Part shown: in pieces, positions 47,401-58,040 of the stretch
Numbering within the stretch: position 1 is the stretch's first letter
How the letters are laid out: every line of letters starts with the position of its first letter
Source of the DNA: Cryptomeria japonica
Lineage: Eukaryota; Streptophyta; Pinopsida; Cupressales; Cupressaceae
Assembly: GCF_030272615.1 (NCBI RefSeq)
Contig: NC_081410.1
Span: 143,067,349 to 143,131,348, forward strand
DNA: 64,000 nucleotides
Reading direction: 5' to 3'
The notes under the pieces: model-generated
What the model saw: the letters and a program-made list of their open reading frames with translations, nothing else
The model's database searches: none
What the model was told of the DNA's origin: nothing
Made by a program: the position numbers and the translations under genes

Positions 47401-47640
47401 AGCATCATATCTGTTCATGCATGCATATACTATTTCTGGGCAAGAAGCAGCAATTGGGAATGCGGCAGCCTCAACAAGACCACTGTGAACTATCTTTCCC
47501 ATCATGGAATTGGCTGTTGGGTTCTTAGCCCTCTCTAGAAAATTATCTAACTCATCTTGAATGAAGGCTGTATCATCTAACTCTGGGAGGGTACTAATCA
47601 AGCATGATGTTCGACCCAATTTTGGAAGAGTCAGTCTCAT
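44490..47640 (-). pseudogene. Unrecognised long ORF, family copy B (~1,050 codons, helical N-terminal half, coiled-coil C-terminal half)
   Basis: From ATG 47640 (MRLTLPKLGRTSC) a single minus-strand frame runs to 44827 with about nine stops. It then shifts frame at a 7-T run (44837-44843, A7 on the coding strand) and continues to 44490. The N-terminal half has YWEDWMYFYIQVLLVGEKYL (about 47095), RIGGFEDEPFKLPRYALAS (about 46690) and PVELRYYSCKTVSDALNLE (about 46545). A charged, low-complexity middle (46293-45715) holds basic clusters such as RVTRSRSKRKG. The C-terminal part (45675-44827) is helical and Lys/Glu-rich with YVEDVVTITQELEIEV-like coiled-coil sequence. Its order and spacing parallel copy A at 5280-8688, with low sequence identity. 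Family unknown. It could be a gag-like protein or a captured host gene. Confidence 0.6.
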
Positions 47641-47751
47641 TTTTGCCTAAAATTGCATCAATCAGACAACATTCAACTTCGAGGCAAAGAATTACACTTT
47701 TCCAATTTCAGAACTAAAACAGAGCAGGGGAAAATAAGCAATTGAACTCAC

Positions 47752-47959
47752 CTGCCTTCAACATCAAACTGTGAAACCCTCGGAAAAACTGAGCTAAATT
47801 ACCTTCCGCGTCTCCACTCTTCGCCAACGGCAACAATAATTGTCTTACCTGAGAAGCATCATATTTAAGGATAGAAAATACTGAAAAGAACCAACACACA
47901 CTTCGTCCCAGCTCATTCATCCATGTAAAACCACTTGTGATTTGATATAGTTCTGACAT
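47752..47959 (-). other. Upstream open frame with good donor sites, possible leader exon of copy B
   Basis: The minus strand reads MSELYQITSGFTWMNELG from 47959, with LLPLAKSGDAEGNLAQFF further on. It contains TCTCAG/GTAAGA near 47851 and AAGGCAG/GTGAGT near 47752, both close to the plant donor consensus. GCAATTTTAG near 47650 could be an acceptor. Joining the second donor to it gives a frame that soon hits a stop, so a leader exon is possible but not a simple coding one. Confidence 0.3.
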
Positions 47960-48114
47960 GCTTATTAATTAGAAATCCACTCCACACAGTCGACATGCCT
48001 TCTCATGATTGTTTCCATAATTGCGATTTGAAAACATGAAAACCAAGGAAAATTCTATTTCGATCGCGCCGCCTATTCTTCCTAAACACCATCGAGCTAA
48101 TTTGAAAACACCGC
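47960..48114. other. Upstream spacer of copy B
   Basis: Short mixed sequence containing CGATCGCGCCGCC near 48061. No promoter element was clear. Confidence 0.25.
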
Positions 48115-48468
48115 TTTGAACCTTGAACTATTTTAAAAGAAGTTCATTGGTTTAAAGTTCAATGGCAAAAGATCAACATTTGCAAACAGACAAAAAGAGA
48201 CAAAAGGAACATTCAATGACACGGGAATGAACTTTGAACCTTGAACCGTTTGAAAAAAAAAAAGGTTCAATGGTTCAAGTTCAAAGTGACCACAAGACTA
48301 GTACTAAAGAGACAACCGCAAAACACAAGACAAAAGACCGATTGAACCTTGAACCTTGAATCGGAAAGGTTCAAAGTTCAAGTTCAACGACTATGCTGAT
48401 GAATACTTAGAACTTAATGGATCGCATTTCCTTTGAACCCGAATTTTGAACTTTATAAAAGGTTCAAC
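48115..48468. repeat. Array of four foldback units built from TTGAACCTTGAACC / GGTTCAAAGTTCAA words
   Basis: Units lie at about 48115-48162, 48231-48287, 48341-48388 and 48431-48468. Each opens with TTTGAACCTTGAAC or a variant and closes with the reverse-complement-like GGTTCAA...AGTTCAA across a short spacer. ACTTTGAACC in unit 2 pairs with the GGTTCAAGTTCAAAGT end. Spacers between units share AGAGACAA and ACAAAAG words, so the larger unit of about 90-115 bases may itself be a tandem repeat. It lies upstream of copy B on its 5' side. Confidence 0.8.
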
Positions 48469-48897
48469 AGATGAGTACGAAACTCAATTGATGAAGACTT
48501 AAGCTCTACGAAAATGATGACCCTTATTTTTGATGGGCTATAAGTAGAAAAATAAAAAGGGGGTAACAAATAGTAACCAACTTTATCATTGAGGCTAATA
48601 AGGTAAAAAAAATAAAAATATTACAATCTTTGATAGACTAAAGTGTAAATTGTCGTAGCATTTTATTGTGATTCTCCTATAGTTTTAGTGAATTTTTTTT
48701 TGGTTTTTTGAGAATGTTGATTTTTGTGCTTTGAATAAAATATCCATCATAAATAGGATCTCTTCTATAAATCAACAATCTCTTAGATCAGCTACACGAT
48801 GTTAATTATTTTAGTAAGGTCAATTTGAAATTGAGGTATCAATAAGTGAAGATTTAAGGGCAATGCATGAAAAATAACATTCAAGACAAGGAAAGGT
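48469..48897. other. Spacer, no gene seen
   Basis: AT-rich. May be part of the Gypsy element whose reverse transcriptase follows. Confidence 0.3.
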
Positions 48898-49093
48898 TTG
48901 CTGAATGATTGGTTCTATTTATACGATGTTCTTGCCATTTGTATGAGCCTTATGAAGGAGATTATTATAATATTTTTATCTATTAATGTTATTATTTACT
49001 TAGATGATACATTGATTTTGAACAATAACTATAATGAATATCTAACCCATGTGAAAAAAGTTTTGAAGGATACCATGTTTTTGTTTAGTAAAG
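48898..49093 (+). pseudogene. Ty3/Gypsy reverse transcriptase fragment
   Basis: The plus strand reads SINVIIYLDDTLILNNNYNE then HVKKVLKDTMFLFSK, which is the YLDD catalytic region of a Gypsy reverse transcriptase followed by its usual LTHVKKVL helix. The frame is interrupted at about 49093 by an inserted LINE fragment and resumes beyond 50847 (TRIFVGVVQYLG). Confidence 0.75.
49062..49093. repeat. Left copy of imperfect ~32-bp duplication flanking LINE ORF1 insertion
   Basis: TTTGAAGGATACCATGTTTT... resembles TTTGAAGGACAACATGTTAT... at 50813-50846. About three quarters of positions match by eye, which would fit an old target duplication. Confidence 0.45.
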
Positions 49094-50812
49094 CAGCGTT
49101 AACTAGGGCGCTAACCCTTAACATAGTAAAAAACTATCAACAGAAAACAAACAACATCAAGAGAAATGATGTTGGCAACAAGAGCAACAACCCAAAGGAA
49201 GTTAGAAACAAACACAGTCAGACAGGAAAGGGATCCTATCCAACTGGAGAACAAAGAAGGCCCCAATCAAAGGGAGGGAGAGACACCCAAACCCCAATGA
49301 GGGGGGGTTTGGGGCAGGAGAGAAGACTTCTCCTTTCGCTTGCGAGCAACCACAATTTAGGCAATGTTGTCATTAGGTCCATCAAAAGAGAGATCAATAG
49401 GAAGGGACCCTATAGGGTTACCATAAGTGGTGTCAATAGAGTGCTGCATCAGAACAATAGGAGCTGCTAAAGGGTAGCAAAAGGTTGTGATGAAACAACA
49501 ACAGAAGCAGATCCAACAGTGGAAGAGTGTGGTTGTAGAACAAGAGAAGCAAGAGTGGGGACCTTAGAAAATGAGGATAAAAAAGGAGCAACAAGAGCAT
49601 CATCAGTAGCCGTGAGGGGATCGACATCAACATCATCCTCATGAGAGGAGCCAACAACAGAGTTGAGAGCATTGATTATTAAGTGATTAGTAGTAGCATT
49701 TTTCCACTAGGTTGAGACCCCTTTGTGGCGTGAAATAGAGCAATCCAAAGTAAGATGACCTATAGAGAAGCATCTCCTGCAACGAAAGGGGAGGCCTTCA
49801 AAATCTAGTAGTTGTGACTAAGGCCTATCTCCCACCATAAGAACCACATCTCTCGAGAGAGGAGAGGAGATGTCAATGTCCACAAGAATGCGAGCAAAGG
49901 TAGTGTGGTCCATTGAGGACACAACTTCATCGACCTTCAATAAATGACAAATAGAGTTACTGATAGCCTCATAACACGTGTGCTCCCAAAAATGAAGAGG
50001 GAGATTGATGAGGCGGATCTAAACTAGACGCACATTAAGTGGCTTAGTGAGAGGGTTAAAAGAAGTTGTCCAAGGCTTAACAGAGAGGGAGTGCACTCCC
50101 CAAGCCCACAACATGCCCAAAACCAAATCCTGATCAATGGAAGAAGTAAAGGAATTAGCGATAGGGGAAAAGCTCAATATTGTGAGCCACCAAAGGCCGC
50201 CAAGAGTCACTTACCTAGTTATGAAGTTTTGGTAGAGAAAACTAGAGCCCAAAGAATCTGCACAAAAGATCACAGTGTTGGTAGAACCCAATGTTGTCCA
50301 TAACATCCTTTCCACAAACCACCACAGGGGAGGATTTGGCACATTGAAGAGGACGAACCCCCTTTGAGGGTTGGGTGGAAGATTTGGCCACATGAGCAAA
50401 GCTATGCTGGCCAGCTGGTTTGGGCATATAACCAACAACATCAACAGTAGTTGACTGAGAAGCATCATCAGAAGCCAGAGACCTGACATCAACAGGACCC
50501 TTAGCTAGAGAACCAAGGGGTGTGGGTGTTGCATCGGGCAAATCCCCATAGGAAACATGGGGAGCCGTAGCAAAAACCACTCAAGGAGCATCAGACCAAA
50601 CAACAACAGCGACTCAAACATACCGTGGGTCATGGGAACAAAAGCCCCTCGAGAGGAGGAAGGGGGGGTAGTCAGAGGATGAGGGAATGCCACATACATC
50701 CGCAACAGATAACATCGTAGAAGCAGAAACCATTGTCGAACCAGAGGCACCAACAACAACATTCAAATGGAGAGAGGAGGGAGAGCCATTGGAGAGAAGT
50801 AGGAGAGCTATT
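49094..50812 (-). pseudogene. LINE ORF1 remnant (DUF4283-like, intact CCHC knuckle), inserted in Gypsy pol
   Basis: Read from 50860 downward on the minus strand. A Ser/Thr/Pro-rich N-terminal part comes first (GYMPKPAGQHSFAHVAKSST near 50400). The DUF4283-type region follows at 50210-49850 (GVHSLSVKPWTTSFNPLTK, LVDIDISSPLSRDVV). Then the knuckle CRRCFSIGHLTLDC at 49781-49740 keeps all four zinc ligands. A Ser/Thr/Val-rich tail continues to about 49110. Stops occur at several places. No endonuclease or reverse transcriptase follows and there is no poly(A). The LINE copy is therefore cut off at its 3' side, unlike the usual 5' truncation. Confidence 0.7.
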
Positions 50813-50846
50813 TTTGAAGGACAACATGTTATTCTTAGATAGGAAG
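50813..50846. repeat. Right copy of imperfect ~32-bp duplication
   Basis: Partner of 49062-49093, directly followed by resuming Gypsy sequence. Confidence 0.45.
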
Positions 50847-51650
50847 CGAGATTATACAACAATTGTGTGGTTGGAAAAGAGAGCTTTACAACAATACCAA
50901 ATTTTTAGGCTAGTTTGAAATGGCTTTAAATCTTCTTGAATGATTAAAACAAGGATATTTGTGGGTGTAGTTCAATATTTGGGTTAGTCTTTCTCAATCA
51001 TAACATGTTTGTATATTGTAATAATAAAGAAAATTCTGTTACATCATTAATTTTTTTTGAAAATTTTAAGAAGATGATTGATATGAACCAATATTGTTTT
51101 TGTTTAATTTAGAAGAATATTTTTAAGTAATAACTGATGCAAGTGACATATGTCATAGGGAAGTCATACTTCAAGGATGTAAGCTTGTATAAATTTTCGA
51201 AGCTAAATCTAAATTGAAACAATCCACCCATTTTTAATGGATATATTTATTATAATTATTTCACTGGCTGAGTAAATAGAAGGAGGCCGTGATTAACAAA
51301 TTAATCAATATGTTGTTTGTACCTGCGACAATTTCACCACTAGGTACACCAACTTACTTTGAGCCTTTTGTGCAAGAGCTTTATTTGGAAGCTTATGAGC
51401 ATGATGTAGATTTGCTGCAACATTTCAGTGTGTTGGAGAATTCAAAACCATTTGGTTGTATGCCAAAGAAAAGAATCATATCTCTAGATAGGATGCTGTA
51501 TAAAGTGGGGAAATTCGGTGGGGTTCAGTCGATGAGAGAAGCCCACATTTCTAAGGTTGACAATCACTTTGGGACACAATAATAGTTGCAAATTTTAAAA
51601 GGTCTCCATGTATTGGCCCAACATGCAATTTGATTTAACTTTAAAGTTCA
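50847..51650 (+). pseudogene. Ty3/Gypsy reverse transcriptase/RNase H and integrase N-terminal remnant
   Basis: Beyond the LINE insertion the plus strand reads TRIFVGVVQYLG near 50950, and VITDASDICHREVILQGCKL (RNase H start) near 51130. At 51289-51582 follow the linker ELYLEAYEHDVDLLQHFSV and the integrase zinc region (LYKVGKFGGVQSMREAHISK, VDNHFG). The His and the ...HFG... order fits the HHCC domain of Gypsy integrases. Many stops. It ends near 51650 in an integrase-like IGPTCNL stretch. Confidence 0.65.
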
Positions 51651-51813
51651 TTCCTATTAGGATATCACATTGTCCACCTCTTGATTTACACAATGGTTAT
51701 GGTGATAATTACATGCAGTTCTTCAGTTACAGTTAATATAAACTATATTTCACCTCTTTTAAATTAGTTCACTCTTCACCAATGAAATTAATCAAACATT
51801 TTATCCTCTCAAA

Positions 51814-51826
51814 TTGGTATCAGAGC
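51814..51826 (+). other. Initiator-Met-type primer-binding site
   Basis: TTGGTATCAGAGC, a perfect match to the usual plant LTR-element primer site. An LTR would end at about 51812 (CTCTCAAA). Its start and its internal genes were not recognised. Confidence 0.7.
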
Positions 51827-53340
51827 AGGGTGTGCGTAAAAGCATGGTAGTTGGAGTGGCCTAAAGTCTCTGTTCTTACAATGGCCTGAAGGTTGGTAGA
51901 GAATGAGGGTACCCTATGTTTTGTAGGAGTGTGTAGAACAAATCATGGTGGAGCCGACATTTAACTATAATTCGTTCGCTATTTTTCTCAGACTAAGTAA
52001 ATTTTAGTTGCCATTCTCTTTCACATAGTTTAATGATCGTTGTTCATGTTGAAACCCTAATATGCTAAGTTATCAATGGAAGTTTCAAATAGATTAGCTG
52101 TGACTATCCATTCTGAAGTAAAGCTGTGGCTATAATCCAACAAGAAGCGTGCATCTGAGGCCATAGAAGAAGGATGATTTATCCCCCTACATGACCTTAG
52201 GAAAGAGGCAGATGCCTATATTGGGCTGCTCTTTCTCTTCCTTCTCCTATTAAGGGAGTGTGCTGTCTTAGCAAAGTGGAGCATTGTACTAGCACAGAGG
52301 TCAGGACAAGGATATGTGATGGGTCTGCTATTGAAGGATAGAACAGCGTTGTTGGGCAACGACATGGATTATTTTGTGGCATAGCCAGATGCTTGTAGTA
52401 AATGTCAAAAGCCCAATTAAGGACATCAAATTTTTCATCAATTGCGGTGGTCGCTCATATAGTGTTGGCCATTTTTTATGCAATTCAGTTCTACAGGGTA
52501 GATGTTTTCACTATTGGTTTAAGAATATGTGCATCAACTACAACCATAGTTTTGGCAACATAAATCAAGAGAAAATGACTTGCCATGCTTAATACCTAGA
52601 TTATGTTGCATTAACCAATAAGAAGAATAAGCGGGGAAGTGTCTAATGTTGAGGTTCAAACAAAAGAAATAAGGTTTCATGAGATAAATGTGGTTAGATT
52701 ACTATTTGAGCTTATAAGACAAATAATTGAACAGGTTTTCAATACATATTTTGAATGGAAGTTTTGGGTATGACCTTATTAATGGAGTGATCGATCAAAA
52801 GTCTATTGTACCTATTATTCCTCTATCAAAAGTTGTAGTGCTTCTTCTGGTGCTACTTTTTAGAGGGTAAAGGACTAACAACTTGTGGCACTAAAGGCTG
52901 GAGATTTTCCATCATCTCAAGGATGGTGTTTTGTATGAGAAGCACATTTCATTTACTTTTCATTTTTTTTTTGGTTGACATCTTTTATAATACATATATT
53001 GTGAACTTTTCTTTTTGAAGACAAGTAAGAAACTTGGTGAATTCAATATGGATTGTTGTCCATATAGTTCATGAGACAACTTGGTGGAGCAATGGATTGT
53101 TGTCCAATAATTCAAGGATCCGTGATTCAGGAGTTCAAGGAGGTGGTAATCCAGAAATTCGAGAATTCAACTCATAGCTCTATACCCTTCTAGGGTTTAG
53201 AAGGCACTTGAGGGAGTTCCATTTAATTCAGATTTGTTTCTTTTAAGAAAAATCTTCTCAAGACTGTATTTATTTTTGTGTAATCAACAAGTTTTGTTCT
53301 GTTAACCTTAAGAATTTCCTTTGACTAGATGAAATTAAAG
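51827..53340. other. Internal region after primer-binding site, gag not recognised
   Basis: Frames are short and broken. The longest (52374-52592) has no known motif. ATGGATTGTTGTCCA occurs at 53048 and again at 53091. Sequence near 53200-53330 (TCTAGGGTTTAGAAGG) resembles a retroelement leader or LTR. Confidence 0.35.
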
Positions 53341-56300
53341 TTGTGTTAGGGATATATTAATAAGAACAATGTAAATCTAACATTACATTCATCTAACTCA
53401 ACATTACATTCATGCCAACAAATGTGGCAAAAAAAAATCTCTCAATCGACCAAAAATCTTCTTAAATACATACAAAGCACCATGAGAACATTTTACAATA
53501 GGATCTCATTACAATGCTATTCTTCATCTATTTTATAATTTTTTAATCTCTTAGCAACATAGAATATAGTATTAATGGATGCCATACAATTTTTCTTGGC
53601 ATCTAGAAACCACCACTAAATCACCCTCGTTCAAAATGATTGAAAAACAAAACATGTACTCTTAGATGCTAACCCTGGGGGAGAGGACCCAATAGTTGAA
53701 CGCTTTCCTATTGCTGTGATATAGTTGTTAATTTAAGACCCATACTTCTTAATTTAATGCCCAATTTTTTTGACAACATTGCACTAATAGTTGACTTTAA
53801 AGTTGTTATTGCTATGATGAATACCCATAATTGAATGAAATGTACCCTTAGTTGTAAAAAGCAACCAATCATGTGATGCCACATCAGTTGCACAAGTATG
53901 GGGGTCTCTTTTGCACGACTATTGGTCTCTCCTTTTTATTGGGTTGTTTTGGATACTTCGGTAAAAAACATGCTGATGTGGCATCATATTTGATGATGTT
54001 GCCTTGAACCTTAGTTATAAGTAAGGGACTTGCCAAGTAAGCTGCTATAAAAAATTGAGAGTGATTTGAAATTTCCATGTAAGATTTTGAAAAACACGAA
54101 GTTAAGTTGCAAACTATTAGATCCTCTTCTCTATTCATTGTACACTATAACGACTCAATGACCCAAATTGACTCCCTACCAAAATGAGCATTCAATCTGA
54201 CATCCACATTTAATTTTCGTAGATGTGAATGTGGTGCCATTAAAATGTGAGTTGGTGAAAGAAAAGTGCATCATTGGAACCTGTGAAAAGGTCACCTCTT
54301 ACATTATCAAGCCGTTGAATCATTAAATCATGGACATTAGAAAAGATTAAATTGCCAAAGATCAACATTTTGACATTTCTATGAACCGTTAAACTTTTGA
54401 CCTAGCGAATCTCATCGATATTTTGGCATTTCGACGAAACACTACACCTGCTAACTATTGAACTTCTCTTCTTTCTTCTTTGTGCCTTCGATTTTTGGCA
54501 GACCATGGAGTTCTCATTTCTAATATTTTTGACGAGTCGACATTTTGGCAAATGAAGAATCATTCTATCAACAAAACTATGAATCAATGAACTAAGACAT
54601 CAACAAATCGATAAGTTTGCAAGATTTTCAATGGATAGAAATCTGGTCAATTTGTGAACAATGAGAAAATATGAGATTTCCACAATCTATCTTATATTCT
54701 TATGTGTTTTTCTGGATTCGATTGTGTGTATTTTTTTCCATCGAATCTAGAAAAATACATAAGAAAATGAGAAAATAATTAAATCAAATAATAGCCGGTT
54801 TCAAGAACTGGTGAACTTGTTGAATATGAACTCCATTGGTGAATTGACAAGTTTACAAACTAACCAACTCGCTGACAATGAACTTAACCAAAATGATGTT
54901 GGAGTTTGGGAAGGTGAAGGGAAGCATGATTACACATGATAGATTTTATAAAGGAAACATGTAAAATTTTATCTAAATTTGCACAAGAGGATCTAGTTAG
55001 AAAATAAGAACACAATTTGTAGTAAAACAGAAGAAAAAATTACGAGCAATAAGAATGAAAACTTATTCATTAATTGATTTACAAATGAATGAATTACAAA
55101 ATATATATAAAGTACAATGATCTCCAACATAAGATAAAAAAAAGAGGAAAGACGTGGACAAATCTGAAAATAACAGGTTTGAAAGCACAAAAATCTTCCT
55201 TTGTTTACTTAAAACAAGCAAAAGCTGAAGCTACTCATCCATCACCGATAAAACAAGATGCGGTGAAGGATATCCACAAAACACGGATAAAGCAGGGTCA
55301 AAAAAACAGAACAAGGCAGAAGATTGTGCTAAAAAGGCATGATAATTGAAGAGCAAATTGAGACATCGAGGTTCACAGATTAGTCTTGAAGAATGTTCAA
55401 GTTACAAATAACAAATTTAGAAGTTAAGTTGCATCCCCAATAATCAAAGCCTGAAATACTTAAGCTTTTTTAAGACAAAGAGGTCAAGGAGATGTGGATG
55501 GACGGAAAAGAGGAAGATTAGGAGAAAGTGATAGCCTAATAAGAAAAATATTTAATTTAATTTTATAGGAATTAAGAAGGATTCGATGGATTAGAATGAA
55601 GGGGGTTGGCACTACGGAGTTGGAGGGTCTAGATGATCCAAAAGGTCAATAAGGTGGGTATATGAAAAAAATTAAATAAAGGATTATGGTCTTGAAGATT
55701 GTGGTTCTAGAGGGAGATTGAAGGAAATGAAGGAGGGAGGAGAGGTTAAGCTAAAAGATTAACAACTAATAAGCTTAACACTCAACCAAATTTTTAACGT
55801 GGGTAAATAGCATGATGATTCTTATGACCTATCTCAGTTAATTATTTTTGAGGGATCATAAAAAAAGGAATACAAAAGGGAAGTGAATGAAGCCAAGGAT
55901 GATAATATTAAGTCGCAACAATGGTTTGAAGTGGGAACATGTGCCTCTTGCAGGCACAACATGAATCTAGATCTTTGTGTTGACAAAAAGCGAGAACAAC
56001 AACCAAAACTATCGCATAGAGGATAACAAAAGTATACACATGGAAATAACATACCCAACTAGCAAGATAAAAAATGAACACAAAGTTATGACATTGACAC
56101 AATTTTTTAACACAAAGTAAGCGAGGTCTACAAATGATGGACAAAATTAGTTACCTCTATCAATGATAAGCCCATTGAAGGAAACAATTTTCCTCAAACC
56201 ACGATTATCTTCATCAGTGAATTGCAGTATGAACAACCTTCTTACAAGTAAAAATATTTGATTACCTCCAAAAAAGTGAATACATGTTCCATCGTTGACC

Positions 56301-57436
56301 TTGCCATTGCATGGCAACCACAAAACATAGTTCACCACACTACTTTGCACTATATGTTTTATTTTAGCATTACAAAATATATGGCATTTTCATACTTGGT
56401 AACCTCCATAGGTGAATTAAGGAAAAAACACCTCCAATTCACATTGTACATAAAATTGTGCCACCTCATCATCTTGATTTGTAGGAAGAAACTCATCGTT
56501 TGATAGATCAAACTAGAAATTTGAATCTCGAGCATAAAGAAAAATTGAGTAACAGACTAATCGTCAACTTGAAAAATATATTTTTACTCAAGACACCTGT
56601 TGGGCCCAAGCGAAACACCCAAACTCGGGTACACAATCATCCACACCATGATAAGCTACTTTTTCATGAAAAAGGAAAGCCTTGTAGTCAATTTCACTCA
56701 TCTCAAGGACAATAGGAAACCAACATACCTTGGAGTCATTCATGTTGATGTAAATTTGAGTGTAACAACATATTAGATCACAAGGCACCTCATGTGAAGA
56801 ACTATACTCCTAAAATTATCTCATTGTTTCAATCTTGTCTTGGCAACTTGTTGTGTCACAAGTGCTACAAATTTTTTCATACGACACTTCTAAATTGCAC
56901 TATGTATGAGGGAGATAACATATTGCATCAATTTTTTTTTCTCATATCTATGCACGTGATCACCAACATCACATTCTTCAAGTGCAAAATCTTTGAACCC
57001 AATATCATTAGTTTATAAACACTTATATTTACATTTTACTTTTCAAGTACATTTGTGCCTATAGTATTTTCATGCAAATAATCAACATCAACTTAAAAAA
57101 TAGGAAGAGGAACAAAAAAGGTAAAAAATTAAAGCACCATCTATATCACCAACATGTGTATGCTTTCCATAATCAGCTACCTAAATTGATTCATCTAATG
57201 AATATGTAGCATTTTTTTACTATCACACTACTGTAGCAAATAGTTGGATCGTACTTCTCATCCATAGATTAAATGTCACCATTAATCTTAGCAGTATCAT
57301 ACCTCTCAACCACATAGTAAATGGACCTTCATTGATCTCTTCACTAAAGTCACCCATAGATGATTGATGCAATGAAATTTTAATGTAAAAACTATCAATA
57401 TCCTTTGTATTACTATCACAAATCATACCAAAACCA
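53341..57436. other. AT-rich spacer with two inverted repeats, no gene seen
   Basis: No recognisable coding motif. A perfect 14-bp inverted repeat lies at 53874-53887 and 53973-53986. A 26-bp imperfect hairpin lies at 54697-54765. Confidence 0.4.
54697..54765. repeat. 26-bp imperfect inverted repeat (hairpin)
   Basis: TTCTTATGTGTTTTTCTGGA... at 54697-54722 pairs with ...TCTAGAAAAATACATAAGAA at 54740-54765. Two mismatches occur in 26 positions, with a 17-base T-rich loop. Confidence 0.9.
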
Positions 57437-58040
57437 CCTTCTATCTCTCTTTCTCTCCCTCTATCTCACTCTCCTCGTCTCCCTTAGGATCTAGACCTAT
57501 CACTCTTTCCTTATCTCTATCTCCCATCTCCCTCTCTGTCCCTCTCTCCCTACCTTTATTTATTTGTATACCCCCCCTTCTCTCTACTTACTTATCCATT
57601 CCTCTCTCCCTCCCTCTTTCTCTCCCTCCCTTTTCTCTAGTTATCCCCCCCCTTTGTACCTCTTCATCCATTCCCCCATCTCCCTCCCTCTCCCTCCCTC
57701 TCCCTCCCTCCCTAATTTTATTTCTCTACATACTTATTCATCCATTCTTCCCTCCCACTCTCCCTCCTTTATTTCCTCTCTCCCCTCTCCACTCTCTCTC
57801 TCTCTACTATTATCTATCTCTCCTATCCATCTCTCTTTAATTCCTCATCCCTATCTATTTACCTACCCATCCCTCCCTCTAAGAGAGGGTAATGGGAGAT
57901 AGTGATAGATAGAGAGGAAGAGAGAGCTTATGAGGAGAGAGATAGATAAGAGAGGTATAGAAAGGGAGAGATAGGTCTAGAGCTTAGGGGAGATAGAGTG
58001 AGATAGATGGATGGATAGAGAGAGAGAGAAAGAGGAGCTT
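57437..58040. repeat. Pyrimidine-rich tract switching to purine-rich tract
   Basis: 57437-57880 is nearly all C/T on this strand (CTCTCCCTCCCTC-like words). Near 57883-57890 it flips to G/A-rich (GAGAGGGTAATGGGAGATAG, GATAGATAGAGAGG) until about 58040. The two halves are therefore inverted-complementary in composition. The 5' half contains CCCTCTCCCTCCCTCTCCCT near 57680. Confidence 0.9.

Noticed and set aside
49433-49672. Leucine-rich membrane protein on the minus strand
   Set aside because: Off-frame translation of the LINE ORF1 tail. Hydrophobicity comes from repeated CTC/TTC-like codons.
57564-57902. Ser/Pro/Leu-rich 112-codon protein
   Set aside because: Translation of the low-complexity pyrimidine tract.
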